From: Guadua angustifolia
Lineage: Eukaryota; Streptophyta; Magnoliopsida; Poales; Poaceae
Assembly: GCA_036346375.1 (NCBI GenBank)
Contig: CM070512.1
Location: forward strand, 45,182,466 to 45,246,465
Direction: 5' to 3'
Length of the DNA stretch: 64,000 nucleotides
The notes below the pieces were generated by a model that worked only from the letters and a program-made list of their open reading frames with translations, was not told the origin of the DNA and searched no databases. Each line of letters starts with the position of its first letter. The first letter of the stretch is position 1. Positions 12,801-23,022 of the stretch are shown piece after piece. The translations under genes were made by a program, and so were the position numbers.

Positions 12801-14756
12801 CTTGGGCCATCTGGCTCGATACCAATTGTTGATCGATCGCCACGATCGACAAGACACGACGACTCACGCCACTCACCGACGACGACACGCCATTGGGTCA
12901 CAGGCCAACCAGAGCAGCGGGCCAAGGTCTCTTGGGCCATCTCCCCCCAAAAAGCTAGCTCAATGAGGGGTGCTCCCTCACCCTTATAAACCATGCTCAA
13001 GCCCTCTCCACAACCAATGTGGGACTATTCCCAACAATCTCCCCATCACACATTGGGCCGAGATTATCTAGAAACCACCTAGGGCCACCTGGGCTCTGAT
13101 ACCAATTGACAGCCGGACCGCCACACCTAGCGCATCCGGATCCCAGGCCACCGTCCCGCACTCACACGACCAACCAGAGCAGCGGGCCAAGGTCTTTTGG
13201 GCCATCTCCCCCCAAAAAGCTAGCTCAATGAGGGGGTGCTCCCTCACCCTTATAAACCATGCTCAAGCCCTCTCCACAACTAATGTGGGACTATTCCCAA
13301 CAAAAATGTCCCACTGGAAAACAGCATAGCACGTATGACATCCTGAAAATCCACTATATAGGAAAATTCTGGAAACATCAGCTCAAAAAGTTCATGTAAG
13401 GAAGCCACGTATTGGTTCCAAAAGGTCACACACCTGTCATACCACAACTTTCATATGGGACTAGATTCATCCACGCATCCTATAAAAATGCAATTGGTAA
13501 CCGCATAGGTTCACTACACAACAATATGTCGAGTCGACAAAATTAGGCGCTAAATGCTATTGAGAGAACAAAGGAATGGTTGCTATCACGTGACTCTAGT
13601 GGACTGTTAAAAAGAATGAAATCACCACCTTTTACATAAAAAATGCTCACAAGATAAAACATCTAAGCACTGAAAAAGTAATGGACTTATGGCATCCTGT
13701 GCAAGTACTATACTGAAAACTTGCCAAGCGTTAAATTTTCCCTAAATTCACCACATGCATATTACAAAACATTACATTTGGCCAGAAACCTAAGCGTGCA
13801 AAACACCATTCTCTTATGGTTTGAAACTTCGAATGGCATATGAATATCAGAATTCAGAAGCATACCAGTGATGTAAAAGATGACTGGAGCCACTGGAATC
13901 ACCAGATAAATTCTATCGTTGATTAACAAAAACATCTAAGCAAATTAAGCACTCAAAATATTATATCATCTTTCTTTGCTAGCATATTGGTATAGTAAAT
14001 TCGTACATATACCAAAAGCCATACACTCATCAAAGGCCAAGGACAGATTCACTACAGAAAAACCACACAAGTGGCAAAACCCTAACCTTTCATCTTCAAA
14101 ACAAAGTCTAACTGACATTAACTATGTAAAATAGCATAAACTGTGTTTCTCTGTACATTCATATCCAAGAACAAGCATATGGCCTCACAATTACCACACC
14201 AACCATAATGGCATTTAGAATTCTAAAACAAAAAAATAAGACAAATGAAATAATTTCTCACCTCAGCTTCAGTAACCATCTGATCGACGTAGCTGCGGAG
14301 CTTGTTAACACGGAGCGCCTCAGTGAAGAACCGGAACTGTTCTTGCCTCACCGAATAGTCGACATCGAAGACGACCCCAGGGCCGAACGTCGGCACATTG
14401 AACCGGTACACCTCCTGCTGACTCATCTCCGATTCGTTGCCCTTAAAGAAGTGCGCCGACACCTCGGGGCCAATCAAGAAGGTGATCTTCTTGCTGAGGA
14501 TGCCGACTGTGAACACGCTGCCAAGGTGGGCGTACTCCTCCCGGATCATCGGGATGGGGCCACGCATGAAGCGGAGCAGCCCGCCCACTACAGGCGCAGC
14601 CGGGATGGTCGGTGGCAGCCGCTTGCCGTTGGCGCCTGACCTCAGGAGCCTGATGAAGGCAATGGTGGCAATTAGCAGGGCTGCGACGGCGAAGAGCTTC
14701 TGCTGATTGTCCGCGAGATCCATCATGTCCTGGTTCATGCCAATTGCCATTTCCAA
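9850..14756 (-). CDS. CYP51: Sterol 14-alpha-demethylase (obtusifoliol 14-alpha-demethylase), CYP51G family
   Basis: Cytochrome P450 that removes the 14-alpha-methyl group of obtusifoliol in plant sterol synthesis, anchored in the ER membrane. Two coding exons: 14756-14262 and 10851-9850, joined in phase 0 with GT (14261) and AG (10853-10852) borders, stop TAG at 9850-9852. The product is about 498 residues from the first ATG; an internal Met (MDLADNQQ) would give about 488, the usual family length, and I cannot decide between them. A hydrophobic N-terminal anchor (FAVAALLIATIAFI) precedes the proline-rich hinge PPTIPAAP. Exon 2 shows the I-helix AGQHTSSITSTW, the ExxR motif EALR, the PDRF region and the haem loop FGGGRHGCLGEPF with its cysteine ligand. 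The frame is intact. The intron (10852-14261) carries the TRIM array and a 76-bp duplication. The match to the conserved CYP51G sequence rather than the divergent grass CYP51H clade is a judgement from memory of the family. Confidence 0.95.
11471..11622. repeat. 76-bp tandem duplication in the CYP51 intron
   Basis: Two adjacent copies (11471-11546 and 11547-11622) start ACAACTTTGCAGGATACG and end TTCACATTT. They differ at one visible base (AAGTAAG versus AAGTATG), so the duplication is recent. It lies in intron sequence with no coding signal. Confidence 0.85.
12141..13302 (-). mobile_element. Tandem TRIM (miniature LTR retrotransposon) array: five LTRs in the CYP51 intron
   Basis: Five LTR copies alternate with very short internal domains. 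On the minus strand each complete LTR starts TGTTGGGAATAGTCCC. LTRs: A 12141-12355, B 12423-12630, C 12696-12812 (truncated), D 12827-13036, E 13107-13302. Internal parts: 12356-12422, 12631-12695, a 14-base remnant at 12813-12826, and 13037-13106. Each full internal part has a primer-binding site next to one LTR (TGGTATCAGAGCCC in the last) and a purine-rich tract (GGGGAGAT type) next to the other. The array is flanked by the same 5 bp, AAAAT, at 12136-12140 and 13303-13307, so one insertion followed by unequal recombination explains it. There is no coding capacity, as expected for TRIMs. Same orientation as CYP51. Confidence 0.9.
13091..13106 (-). promoter_or_regulatory. TRIM primer-binding site for initiator Met-tRNA
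   Basis: Read on the minus strand this is ATTGGTATCAGAGCCC, directly after the LTR end. It complements the 3' end of plant initiator Met-tRNA, the usual primer for TRIM and many LTR elements. The other internal units carry the variant TGGTATCGAGCC. Confidence 0.75.
13308..14261 (-). other. Remainder of the CYP51 intron, upstream side
   Basis: AT-rich intron sequence between the TRIM array and exon 1. I see no further element, RNA gene or coding frame in it. It ends at the donor GTGAGAAA read on the minus strand from 14261. Confidence 0.6.
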
Positions 14757-15300
14757 CGATTAGATCACAGCGCAATCAGGGGGGACAAGCTTCCTTTGTA
14801 TCGAAGACAAGACAATAAAGAAATGCCGCATCAAAAGCAAGAGAAGCGGAGAGTCTGTGGATTTGGAATTCAGCGATGCCGTCAGTAAAAGTACAAATCA
14901 AAGGAGAGAATTTACATATCACAGTAAGTACTCGCAGAACGCCATGGCTAGATCACAACAGAACACCAATCCCAACACTTAAAACCTCAAGATCGAAACA
15001 CAAGGCAGCCTTACCCGCTGAAAACCCACCCAACAGAGGTCCAAATCTCTAGACCACAAGTAAGGAACTCTGGCAATCCCCTAAATCCAGGAAAGAAAGC
15101 CAAAAGAGGCGAGATTTCTGTACCATCTCACCATCAGAAGAACCAAATGGCTCACGGCCACGCTCGTCAAGATCCTTCCAGCCACGGGAAGGAGAAGAAG
15201 GAAAGAACGAACCCCGAAACGAAAGATCCAACCTTGAAGCAAAAGAGAGATTTTACTACCTTTCCTTGTTCTTTTCGTCGGGATGGGGATGTGGATGTGG
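14757..15300 (-). other. CYP51 5' leader region
   Basis: The sequence between the likely transcription start and the start codon is about 530 bases. A possible leader-intron donor (AAAG followed by GTAGTAAA on the minus strand) lies near 15258-15266, but I could not fix an acceptor, so splicing of the leader is only a possibility. Confidence 0.4.
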
Positions 15301-15322
15301 AGTCGAGTGGAGTGCAGAGGGG

Positions 15323-15331
15323 TTTATATAG
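15323..15331 (-). promoter_or_regulatory. CYP51 TATA box
   Basis: On the minus strand the sequence reads CTATATAAACCCC, a strong plant TATA box, upstream of exon 1 and followed by a GA-rich region. Transcription would start roughly 30 bases downstream, near 15290. The hAT element begins about 165 bases further upstream, so the promoter available between them is very short. Confidence 0.6.
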
Positions 15332-16026
15332 GTGGGAGGAGGGGAGTGGGGATTAACAATGGAGGGAGCAGCGTGGTGCGGGACGACGGCAGGGGGCCGT
15401 CCGGAGGGGAAGGAGGAGGATGTCAAGTGGGTTTGGGAAGAGAGGATGATGGGTTTAGAGGGGGGATGAGGCCCTGGAGCAAGGTGCCCATGGCCCAGAC
15501 ATGTCTAAATGGACGGCCCGATCCGATTAAAAAACGGCATGATCCGTTTAGGTACGGCCTGTTTTGATTTGACTAATAAACAGATTGTGTCGTGCTGGCT
15601 CACGTGCCAAGGAGCCGGCCTAAGCATGGCATGTGGGGCTAACGGGCCGTGTCATGCTGGCACGGGTCCGACGAGCCGTAACGGGTCATGTTAGCCTGTT
15701 AGCCCGTTAGTGTCAAAAGAATTAAAAAATCCGAGAAAAATAGAAAAAGTATGAAAAAATTCAGAAAAATAGGAAAATTTAGAATAATTAGACAAACTCG
15801 AAGGATGTAGGAAAACTTTTAAAATATATATAAATTAAGAAAAAGCTAACATATGAGATAAATTCTAAAATGAGATAAATAATTTGAATTAAATAATAAG
15901 CTTTATTGATATTTAGTTGTCTCGTGAAAAACTTTACTAAGTAAAAACTCAATACAAGAAAATCTTGGCAAAGAAAAAAGAGTACAATCTATAGCTCAGT
16001 AATATAGGAAAAAGTAAAGATTACAA

Positions 16027-18125
16027 TTATTCTTCCTCATTATCTAGATAAAGATTTTCGAACGTCTTCGGCAGCTTAGCATTTTCTGCAGTATGTTGAG
16101 CTCGTTGATCAGTTTGTTCCCAATTTTCCACAGTGAGAAGTATTTCCACCATCTCACTTGTCAGATTTGTTCTTATGTCCTCGATTATTCTTCTGGATAC
16201 ACTGAAAGCAAACTTCGAAGAAACCATAGAGACAAGAACTGTTAACACGTCCTGTGCTAATATGGAAAGTACCGGATTATTCTTCTAGATACACTGAAAG
16301 TAGACTCTGAAGAAACAGTGGAGACAGGAACTGTTAACACATCCCGTGCTAAAATGGAAAGTACTGGATATGTTATTTTGTGCTCATGCCACCATTGCAA
16401 AATGTTGGAGTCCTCCTCTTGCTGCTCTTGGTAGTTGATAGTGTCGCTGTTGAGATAAGCAACTAGCTCCCCACTATTTGATGTATCCGCACTTGTCGTT
16501 GTTATAATCGAACTCCTTGAAGAAGAGCCACCTGCGTCTTATATCTTTGTCCACGCAGTTTTCTTCTTAACTATTTGTAGGTGCTGATGGAGGTCGTTGT
16601 ATGTGAACTCCAGCAAACTTCTGATCATACTTATCATAAACTTGAGATAAGTTAACACGGATATTTGAAAAATAAATAGAATAATCAGTACGTATTGCAT
16701 CACTTAGAAGTGAGAGAACAATAGAGAATCCTCGAACTTTAGCTCTAGGATTTAAAATAAATGCAAATACATATAACATAGGAATTTCTTGCCAATATTT
16801 TAAAATTTTAGTTTTCATAGCATAAACAACTTCACGCAATATATTATCATTTTCGTAGCTCTTTAAGTGGGTAGTAATTTCTAAAATATGATACACAATT
16901 AAAGGAGAGGTTGTGTAATAAACTCTAGATAATGCAACAGTGGATTCAAACAAAGTTCTAAAAATGGCAGCAAGTATTTAGCAATATACCAATATTGCTT
17001 TATGAGTAGATTGAGCATCCCATGTACGACAGTGCGTGTTAATAAAAACAGAAAATATGCTCTCATATGGTATGAGAGTCTTAAGCATCAAGTAAGTAGA
17101 GTTCCAACTAACAGGCATATCCAAGCCAAACTTACGTGGACGCACATTCATTGCAATACAATAAGTCTTATATGCTGCTACTCGTCAATTAGAATTATTT
17201 AAGAATGATATTGCAGTGTGAAAAGGTTCAAGATACTGATCTAACCACTTTAAACCAGATTTAACTATAAGATTAATAATATGGTAAGCATAACACTTAT
17301 GTAATAAGAAAGATTCAGCATATGAAATGAAAAGCGGAGTAAGAATGTTCATAGCAGAAGTATTTGCAGAAGCATTATCTAATGTTATTGCAAAAATCTT
17401 ATCAGTAAGGCCAAAATCTTCCACAACTTCTACAATACAATCAACAATATTTTCACCAGTGTGTGCTACATCAATTAATTTGAATCCTATAATTCTCTTT
17501 TCTAGTTGCCATTCATTGTTTACATAATAAACAACTACACCAAGGTAATCCACTTTAGCTCTACCACTCCATGTATTAGACGTCAAAGACACGTATACAG
17601 TACTAAAATTTTCTTTTAGCTTATTGTGACAATTATTTAATATTTAATCAAATATCTAGTTGTTGTCTATCTAGAAACTGCAGAAAATCTAGGATTATGA
17701 GCGGTCCTAATATAGTTTTCAAACGAAGTTGACTTATCAAAATTTAAAGAAAGATCTTGAGAAGTGATTAAATGACAAAGAGATTCACGAGCTACCTTAG
17801 AATTGTAGTCCCGATTACGTCTGCATCTGGCGGGGTTATCAGAGTCAGGTAATGCATCTCAAACACATCCCGCTTTTTTTCTACAGCTCTCAGCATGCCT
17901 CTTCAAGTGCCCTGTTCTAACTGAAGATTTCACAGTTAATTTGTGCTTACAATATTTACAAATAGCGTACTTACTCTGGACAACGTTTGATGTCTCAAAA
18001 ATCTGCTCGAAATCTTCCCAGACTCTTGATGTACTGCATCTTGATCTTTTCGCCCCGATGCTTGCCAACACAGTAGCACTTGTAGAGCTTAAGGATGGCA
18101 TGACTCTATCTATGACTTCTTGCAC
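16027..18125 (-). pseudogene. BED-zinc-finger hAT transposase (RICESLEEPER/Daysleeper-like), degraded
   Basis: The N-terminal part (18125-17859) has a BED finger with CKYCKHK and HLKRHAESC. The catalytic-core segment (17592-17185) contains LTSNTWSGRAKVDYL and ITLDNASANT, and is followed by HKCYAYHIINLIV. The insertion-domain part is at 16953-16567. The C-terminal dimerisation region is near 16380-16440 (residues NILQWWHEH and YPVLSILARDVL). Frameshifts and stops separate these blocks and the dimerisation region holds a roughly 90-bp internal duplication (about 16185-16370), so no functional protein is expected. Enough is conserved to place it in the plant BED-hAT family. Confidence 0.8.
16185..16370 (-). 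repeat. Internal tandem duplication in the hAT dimerisation domain
   Basis: Two diverged adjacent copies of about 90 bp begin ATTATTCTTCTGGATACACT and ATTATTCTTCTAGATACACT and both run to GGAAAGTACYGG. Differences are scattered, so the event is older than the 76-bp duplication in the CYP51 intron. It repeats the segment encoding the conserved SxxxFSVSRRII part of the transposase tail. Confidence 0.75.
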
Positions 18126-18796
18126 TTCATAGGATGCAAGAAGCTCCTCTGTTGAAATTCCGAAATCAAAAGCTGAGAAAGACGGAAAATCCTTGTGCTT
18201 TGTAAAGCAAACAGCAAGAAATAATTACGCTATTAGTACTAAAATATGATTTAAAATACTAACAAAATGAAAAATTAAATCATAATTATTACATTGATTT
18301 CTTGATAGAAGCCGGAAGCCGAATTTCGGATTTTTGGCAAAACTATTTTGAATTTTGCCAAATTATCACCAAGAATAAAAGAATTTCCACAAGAGAATGA
18401 ATAGAAGAGAATGCAAGATTGCTAGTGTAGAAATGAGGGGGGTAGCCACCTATTTATAGGAAAAAATTCAGGATTTTTTTTTGCTTTTTTTGAATTTTTA
18501 AACCTCCAACGGCTATAAAACAGCTATTTTTTAAACTAAATGAGCTAAACAGACTGTGCCTACCTCTAATCATGCCGGTCGCACTTGGTCGTGCAGTAGT
18601 GCTCAAGCCATGCAGTGCCTACCTGCCAAGTAAGCGGCGTGCAGTCTTGGCCCATCGTCTTGTGGTCTTGGCCCAAGCACAAAGACGAGCAAGTGGGCCA
18701 TCTTGCACGCCTGTTCTGGATGGGGTGTGCAGTGCTTGGGCCGAGCCAATAGTGTCGTGCCTTGGGCAGGTCTGTTTGGACATCTCTACCATGGAC

Positions 18797-19350
18797 TACT
18801 CTCATCCTTTCCTCCCCATTCTTGAATGGAGCTCGCGCATGGCCCTCCTGATTTTAGCTCTTTCTTGCCGCGATTGTTGCCTCCAAAATTGTGCATTGGT
18901 ATTATGAACACAACTTGCAATCTAACTATGAATTCTACTCGAACCGAGCTCACCCCGCGCTGGCCCTCGTCCATTGCAGGTAGTTAGTTTGTTTCCAATA
19001 ATTACCGATGCTTATCTTATCAAATTTGAATAGCGCTGATTAAATTTTGGAAATTTCTCTTGTCCCTTAGTTCTTTAGTTCATTTTCTTGACAATCTTTA
19101 GCCAAAATATTAGTAGCCAATTTGGTAAACAAATTTTAGTAATCTCAAATGTTGGTAAGGTTTAGTGAGGCAAATTTACCATGAAACCAAATAGATCCTA
19201 GCTAGTACCCAAATAAGAATTTTGTTTGACACTATGTTTTTTCAATAGAATTCAACCAAAATTTCAAAACAGACGAGAGTGTTTTGGTCCAATAAAATCA
19301 CAATCCTTATAACCCTATCCCTAATGCACCTAACATATCCAACGTGCTGT
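18797..19350. other. Intergenic, nothing recognised
   Basis: AT-rich sequence between the hAT TSD and the next repeat. There is no domain, RNA gene or terminal repeat that I can support. Confidence 0.4.
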
Positions 19351-19359
19351 AGGGTCGAG

Positions 19360-22300
19360 GATGCGCCTAGAGGGGGGGTGAATAGGCGTTTTACAAAATT
19401 TGATCGTTCACTAAATAATTCGCTCTAATCAACCCTTATGTCAAAACCTAATCAAATATATATGCGGAAGCGATAAATAGGTTTTGACAATTAAAGCCTA
19501 AATCAACTAGGCTCACTAGTGCACTAACTAAATTATGTCTCTAAACTAGAATTGCTAAATTGATCAATCAATTAATACTAAGCAATTCTATTACAATCAA
19601 GCAATTGAACAATATACTAGAAATGTAAATACTTGAAAGTAAAAGAGACAAGAGGCAAACGATGTTTTTCCGTGGTGTTCGGAGACTTGCTTGGTCTCCC
19701 TAGTCCACGTTGAGGCAAGCCCAACCACTTGGACCGCTCCCTCGAGCACCGCCTCTTTCCACTAGTCGTGGTTTTTCACGCTTTCTCGAGGCTCAACTGA
19801 ACCTTCACAAACTTCAGGGGCTTCTCACAACCTTGAGAGCTCTCACGACGACGCCACGCCTGTCTAGAGTCGGCAACCTCCAAGAGTACCAAGCCGCTCC
19901 TTCACTTGAACTTCACCGATCACAACGAATGCGCTCCCGGTGATCACCAAGTGCAACACATGCACAAGGACTCCCTCAAATGCAACACATGCACAAGAGG
20001 CTCTCAAACCACTCCCTAATTGCAACACATGCAATTAGTGCTCACACTTAAGCTCAAGAAGCAAAGGAGAAGAGCAACACATGCACAACCCTCCCACACA
20101 ACAACAACAACTGCTTAAGCCCCCAAGGGGTGAATTTATACCCCACCAAAGAAAACTAGCCGTTGGAAATGAAAGCAGACAAAAAGCGACAAATGCGGTA
20201 CTACCGCCCTCTAAGGGCAGTAGTACCTATAGTCCCAACGGTCAACAACAGTAACAAACCCAGATTACCGCCTCTAAGGGCGGTAGTCTCGCGATTCGCA
20301 GACTACCGCTCCCATTGGCAGTAGTCTTGGCCTCGCACCGGAAAACATCTTGCTGCTTGGGATAAAGCTACATGCAGTTTAACCTGGTAGTACAAGACTA
20401 TCAAGAAGAAAAGGTACTACCGCACTCTCCGAGAAAACTCGAACTTTAACTCCAAAAACAATTTCTCCAAAAACCAACTTCATTCTTTGAGCTACATAGA
20501 TGATCAACACATGATCATACACTCGTGCAAAACACATTTGCGCCAACTTAGCTCATGCTCAAAGAATTCAAACCAAATCGTGAAAACGCATTTCGCAATC
20601 AACTCAAGATCTATTTGCAAAACGTATTAAGCAAATCAAACTCGAGTTTATGAGATTAATCCCCCTAGCCATGTGAAGGTCAACACGAGACCCAGTCAAC
20701 TTGCCAACACTCGTTGCAAGCCCTACTCACATGCTCTCGGAATTCCGGACTCATAAACCTCAGTTTATTCGCACAACGAACTTGCAAATAACACATTTAA
20801 CCAATTTCATGCTTGAGCACTACTCTTTGCAACACATGCAAAAGTCTAGCTCCAAGCAACACCAAATCAAGGTGCATGAACTCTCTAATTGCAACACATG
20901 CAATTCTCTAGTTCCATGCAACCACAAATCAAACTTCAACTAAAACCAAATCACACGTATGAGCTCTTTACTCGCAACACATGCAAGCCTCTAGCTCCAT
21001 ACAAGCACACAAACATCAAATCATGCTTGAGCTCTCTCCTTTTGCAACACATGCAAAACTTAGCTCCAAGCAACCACAAGATTTTAAAAAGATTGTTTTG
21101 AACGAAACCAAAACATGAAGCTTCAACATTTGCAACACATGCAGAAGTGAACTTCACGCAAAACCCAACGCATTAGCTTATCCTATTTGCAACACATGCA
21201 AATCAAAGCATAAACCAACAACAACCAAGCATAAGTTTAACCCATTCGCAACACATGCCAAATGGTTAACCCTCATGCAAAAACTAAATCCAAATGGTTT
21301 GAGCTCGAGTGAACGCGGAATGAGATCATCAACACATGATGAAGCTCAAGCTAGGAAGCAACCCCTCTTAATAGCACGGCGATAAAAACCTTAGACTCAA
21401 AGACTACAAAGTCTTTAGCCTATCTAATTATACCTTCACCGCTGCGCGCAAGCAATCCCCTTTGGGGTCTTTATGATCTTCACTTATACTCCCCCGGGAT
21501 CATCACTCGACTCTTCTTAATCTTCGGGACCCAATCTTGACGCCCATCACTTCATGATGCCGTCCTTGTCCCGTTCTCATCATCTCATTCATCTTTGGAC
21601 CTAACTCAATCACAACTCATACAAATAGTTAGTCCAAGATGCATGGTTGTCTCAATTATCTCTTGCACTCCATTAACACATAATGGATGCCTTTAGAACA
21701 ATTGAGCACAACCTAAATCAATTTGAATGATTAAATGTGTCTTAAGTACAGTAATGCAACACATGCTTCATTATACTTAAGAACTATTCATTTGTCCTCA
21801 ATTAATCAAGGAACACCATCAACACATGATGAAATGTTCTTTAATGATTAACAAGACAAATGAACTCAATTTAAATTATCATTTAAATTGATATGAGTAT
21901 ATATTAACTACACAAGTTTTTCATATACTCATGTTGATGAAAAGTAATGATCCATTATGTGTAAACTATATGGAAATGATCATTACACTAAATCATCAAC
22001 TATAGAATACATTCCACATGTATATGTGCATAGATATGATTGACTTGGATATAATATGCACATATTCAATTTGATCATATTGGAGTATATCCTATATTAT
22101 CATGAGTATACTTATAACTTAGGCAATTCAAATATATACTCAAGTATTTAGTTTCTTTGTCTTGATTCTTATATGTGTCAATAAGAATTAGATCAATACA
22201 AAGAGACTTTCAAGTTAAACTATAAACTCCCCCTAAGTGTGTGCATCCATGTAATATATGGATTGGGAAACATGATGCACATTTTGTGGTTAATATAATG

Positions 22301-22560
22301 GGGACATTCATATTTTAACTTGACTCCAAAGTATGCAACTAATACTAGAATGAATATGCAAACATACCTTGGGTTTTCCATTTTTCAATGCGATGAGACT
22401 AATCAAAGATATTCTAAATAAACAAGTTAGTCTCGATATAAGATTTGTCATTAATAACAAAATCACATTAATGGATAATCTCAAGCTTAGATTTGTCATT
22501 AACATCAAAACCATAACTTAATGAAGGTTGAACTTACACGTGCAAGTGTTTAGAAACCAT
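19360..22560 (-). repeat. LTR-like repeat, copy 2, carrying a family of constant-loop hairpins
   Basis: The block starts with AGAGGGGGGGTGAAT (19369-19383) and is homologous in reverse complement to 605-1985: shared CCTCAACGTGGA and AAGTCTCCGA segments, a TATA-like TATAAATTCACC on the minus strand near 20131-20140, and GGTACTACCGCC motifs near 20190-20280. From 19951 to 21833 it contains about 15 copies of CAACACATG whose flanks are mutually complementary. No protein domain is visible. The right end, near 22560, is approximate. It may be an LTR or a long non-coding retroelement; class uncertain. Confidence 0.5.
19951..21833. repeat. Array of about 15 small inverted repeats around an invariant ACACA spacer
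   Basis: The heptamer AACACAT occurs at 19955, 19984, 20024, 20076, 20506, 20831, 20893, 20976, 21046, 21134, 21191, 21250, 21331, 21758 and 21821. The flanks differ between copies but are often reverse complements of each other: TAATTGCA/TGCAATTA (20024), ATGATCA/TGATCAT (20506), ATTTGCA/TGCAAAT (21191), TTTTGCA/TGCAAAA (21046), TCATCA/TGATGA (21331). Stems run from about 3 to 8 pairs and a few copies are imperfect (20076, 20976, 21250, 21758). Spacing is irregular. Confidence 0.85.
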
Positions 22561-22824
22561 ACACGTGAGGAGGATGGATGCCCTCCCTTTCACAGGTCGT
22601 CATCTTTGGGCACCAAGATAAACACCCTATTCTGATCAGTGTATCCCTGGGTGAGGAGTAGAGAAGGTACCTCCATGTTTGGGTTCGTGTGAGCACATTA
22701 ATTGTAGTATATCTTGTATTCAATGAGAGTCTACATTATAAGTGGAAATTATATTAAGTTTTTATAGGCCGTTGGTTTGTACACAAAAACTATCATATCC
22801 TTAGTGAAGCAACTTAAGAGTAGG

Positions 22825-23014
22825 CAGGGGCGGAGCTGGGCCTCAGGCCACCAGGGCCCGGGCCCGAGGCCCAGCTCAAAAACTGGAGTGGCTTCTGTGA
22901 GCAATTACAATCAAGGGCAGCGCATGGAGTGAGTCCATCAATTGTAATTGCAAAGGACAATCACAAGAGGGAGACCTGGGCCCCAGGCACGGGGCCCAGC
23001 TGGCTCCACCCCTG
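22825..23014. mobile_element. hAT-type MITE, 190 bp
   Basis: The ends are inverted: CAGGGGCGGAGCTGGGCC (22825) and, in reverse complement, CAGGGGTGGAGCCAGCTGGG (23014). Flanking 8-bp sequences are AGAGTAGG (22817-22824) and AGAGTGGG (23015-23022), 7 of 8 identical. Short, non-coding and GC-rich at the ends with an AT-rich middle, as expected of a hAT-derived MITE. Confidence 0.85.
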
Positions 23015-23022
23015 AGAGTGGG

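Larger units (their letters stand above)
15496..18788 (-). mobile_element. hAT transposon with near-perfect 8-bp TSD
   Basis: The left end reads CAGACATGTCTAAATGGACG (15496) and the reverse complement of the right end reads TAGAGATGTCCAAACAGACC (18788), imperfect terminal inverted repeats of hAT type. Flanking 8-bp sequences are CCATGGCC (15488-15495) and CCATGGAC (18789-18796), matching at 7 of 8. Sub-terminal regions are GC-rich with repeated GGGCC/GTGC motifs, as in BED-finger plant hATs. The body encodes the transposase relic on the minus strand. It occupies the DNA immediately upstream of CYP51. Confidence 0.85.

Noticed and set aside
12338..13000. Frames of 80-133 aa on both strands
   Set aside because: They lie wholly inside the TRIM LTR array and repeat with it.
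14208..14706. Plus-strand frames opposite CYP51 exon 1
   Set aside because: They are antisense shadows of the coding exon.
19951..21833. CRISPR array
   Set aside because: The repeated unit is too short, spacing is irregular (about 30 to over 400 bases), stems vary, and this is a plant nuclear sequence.
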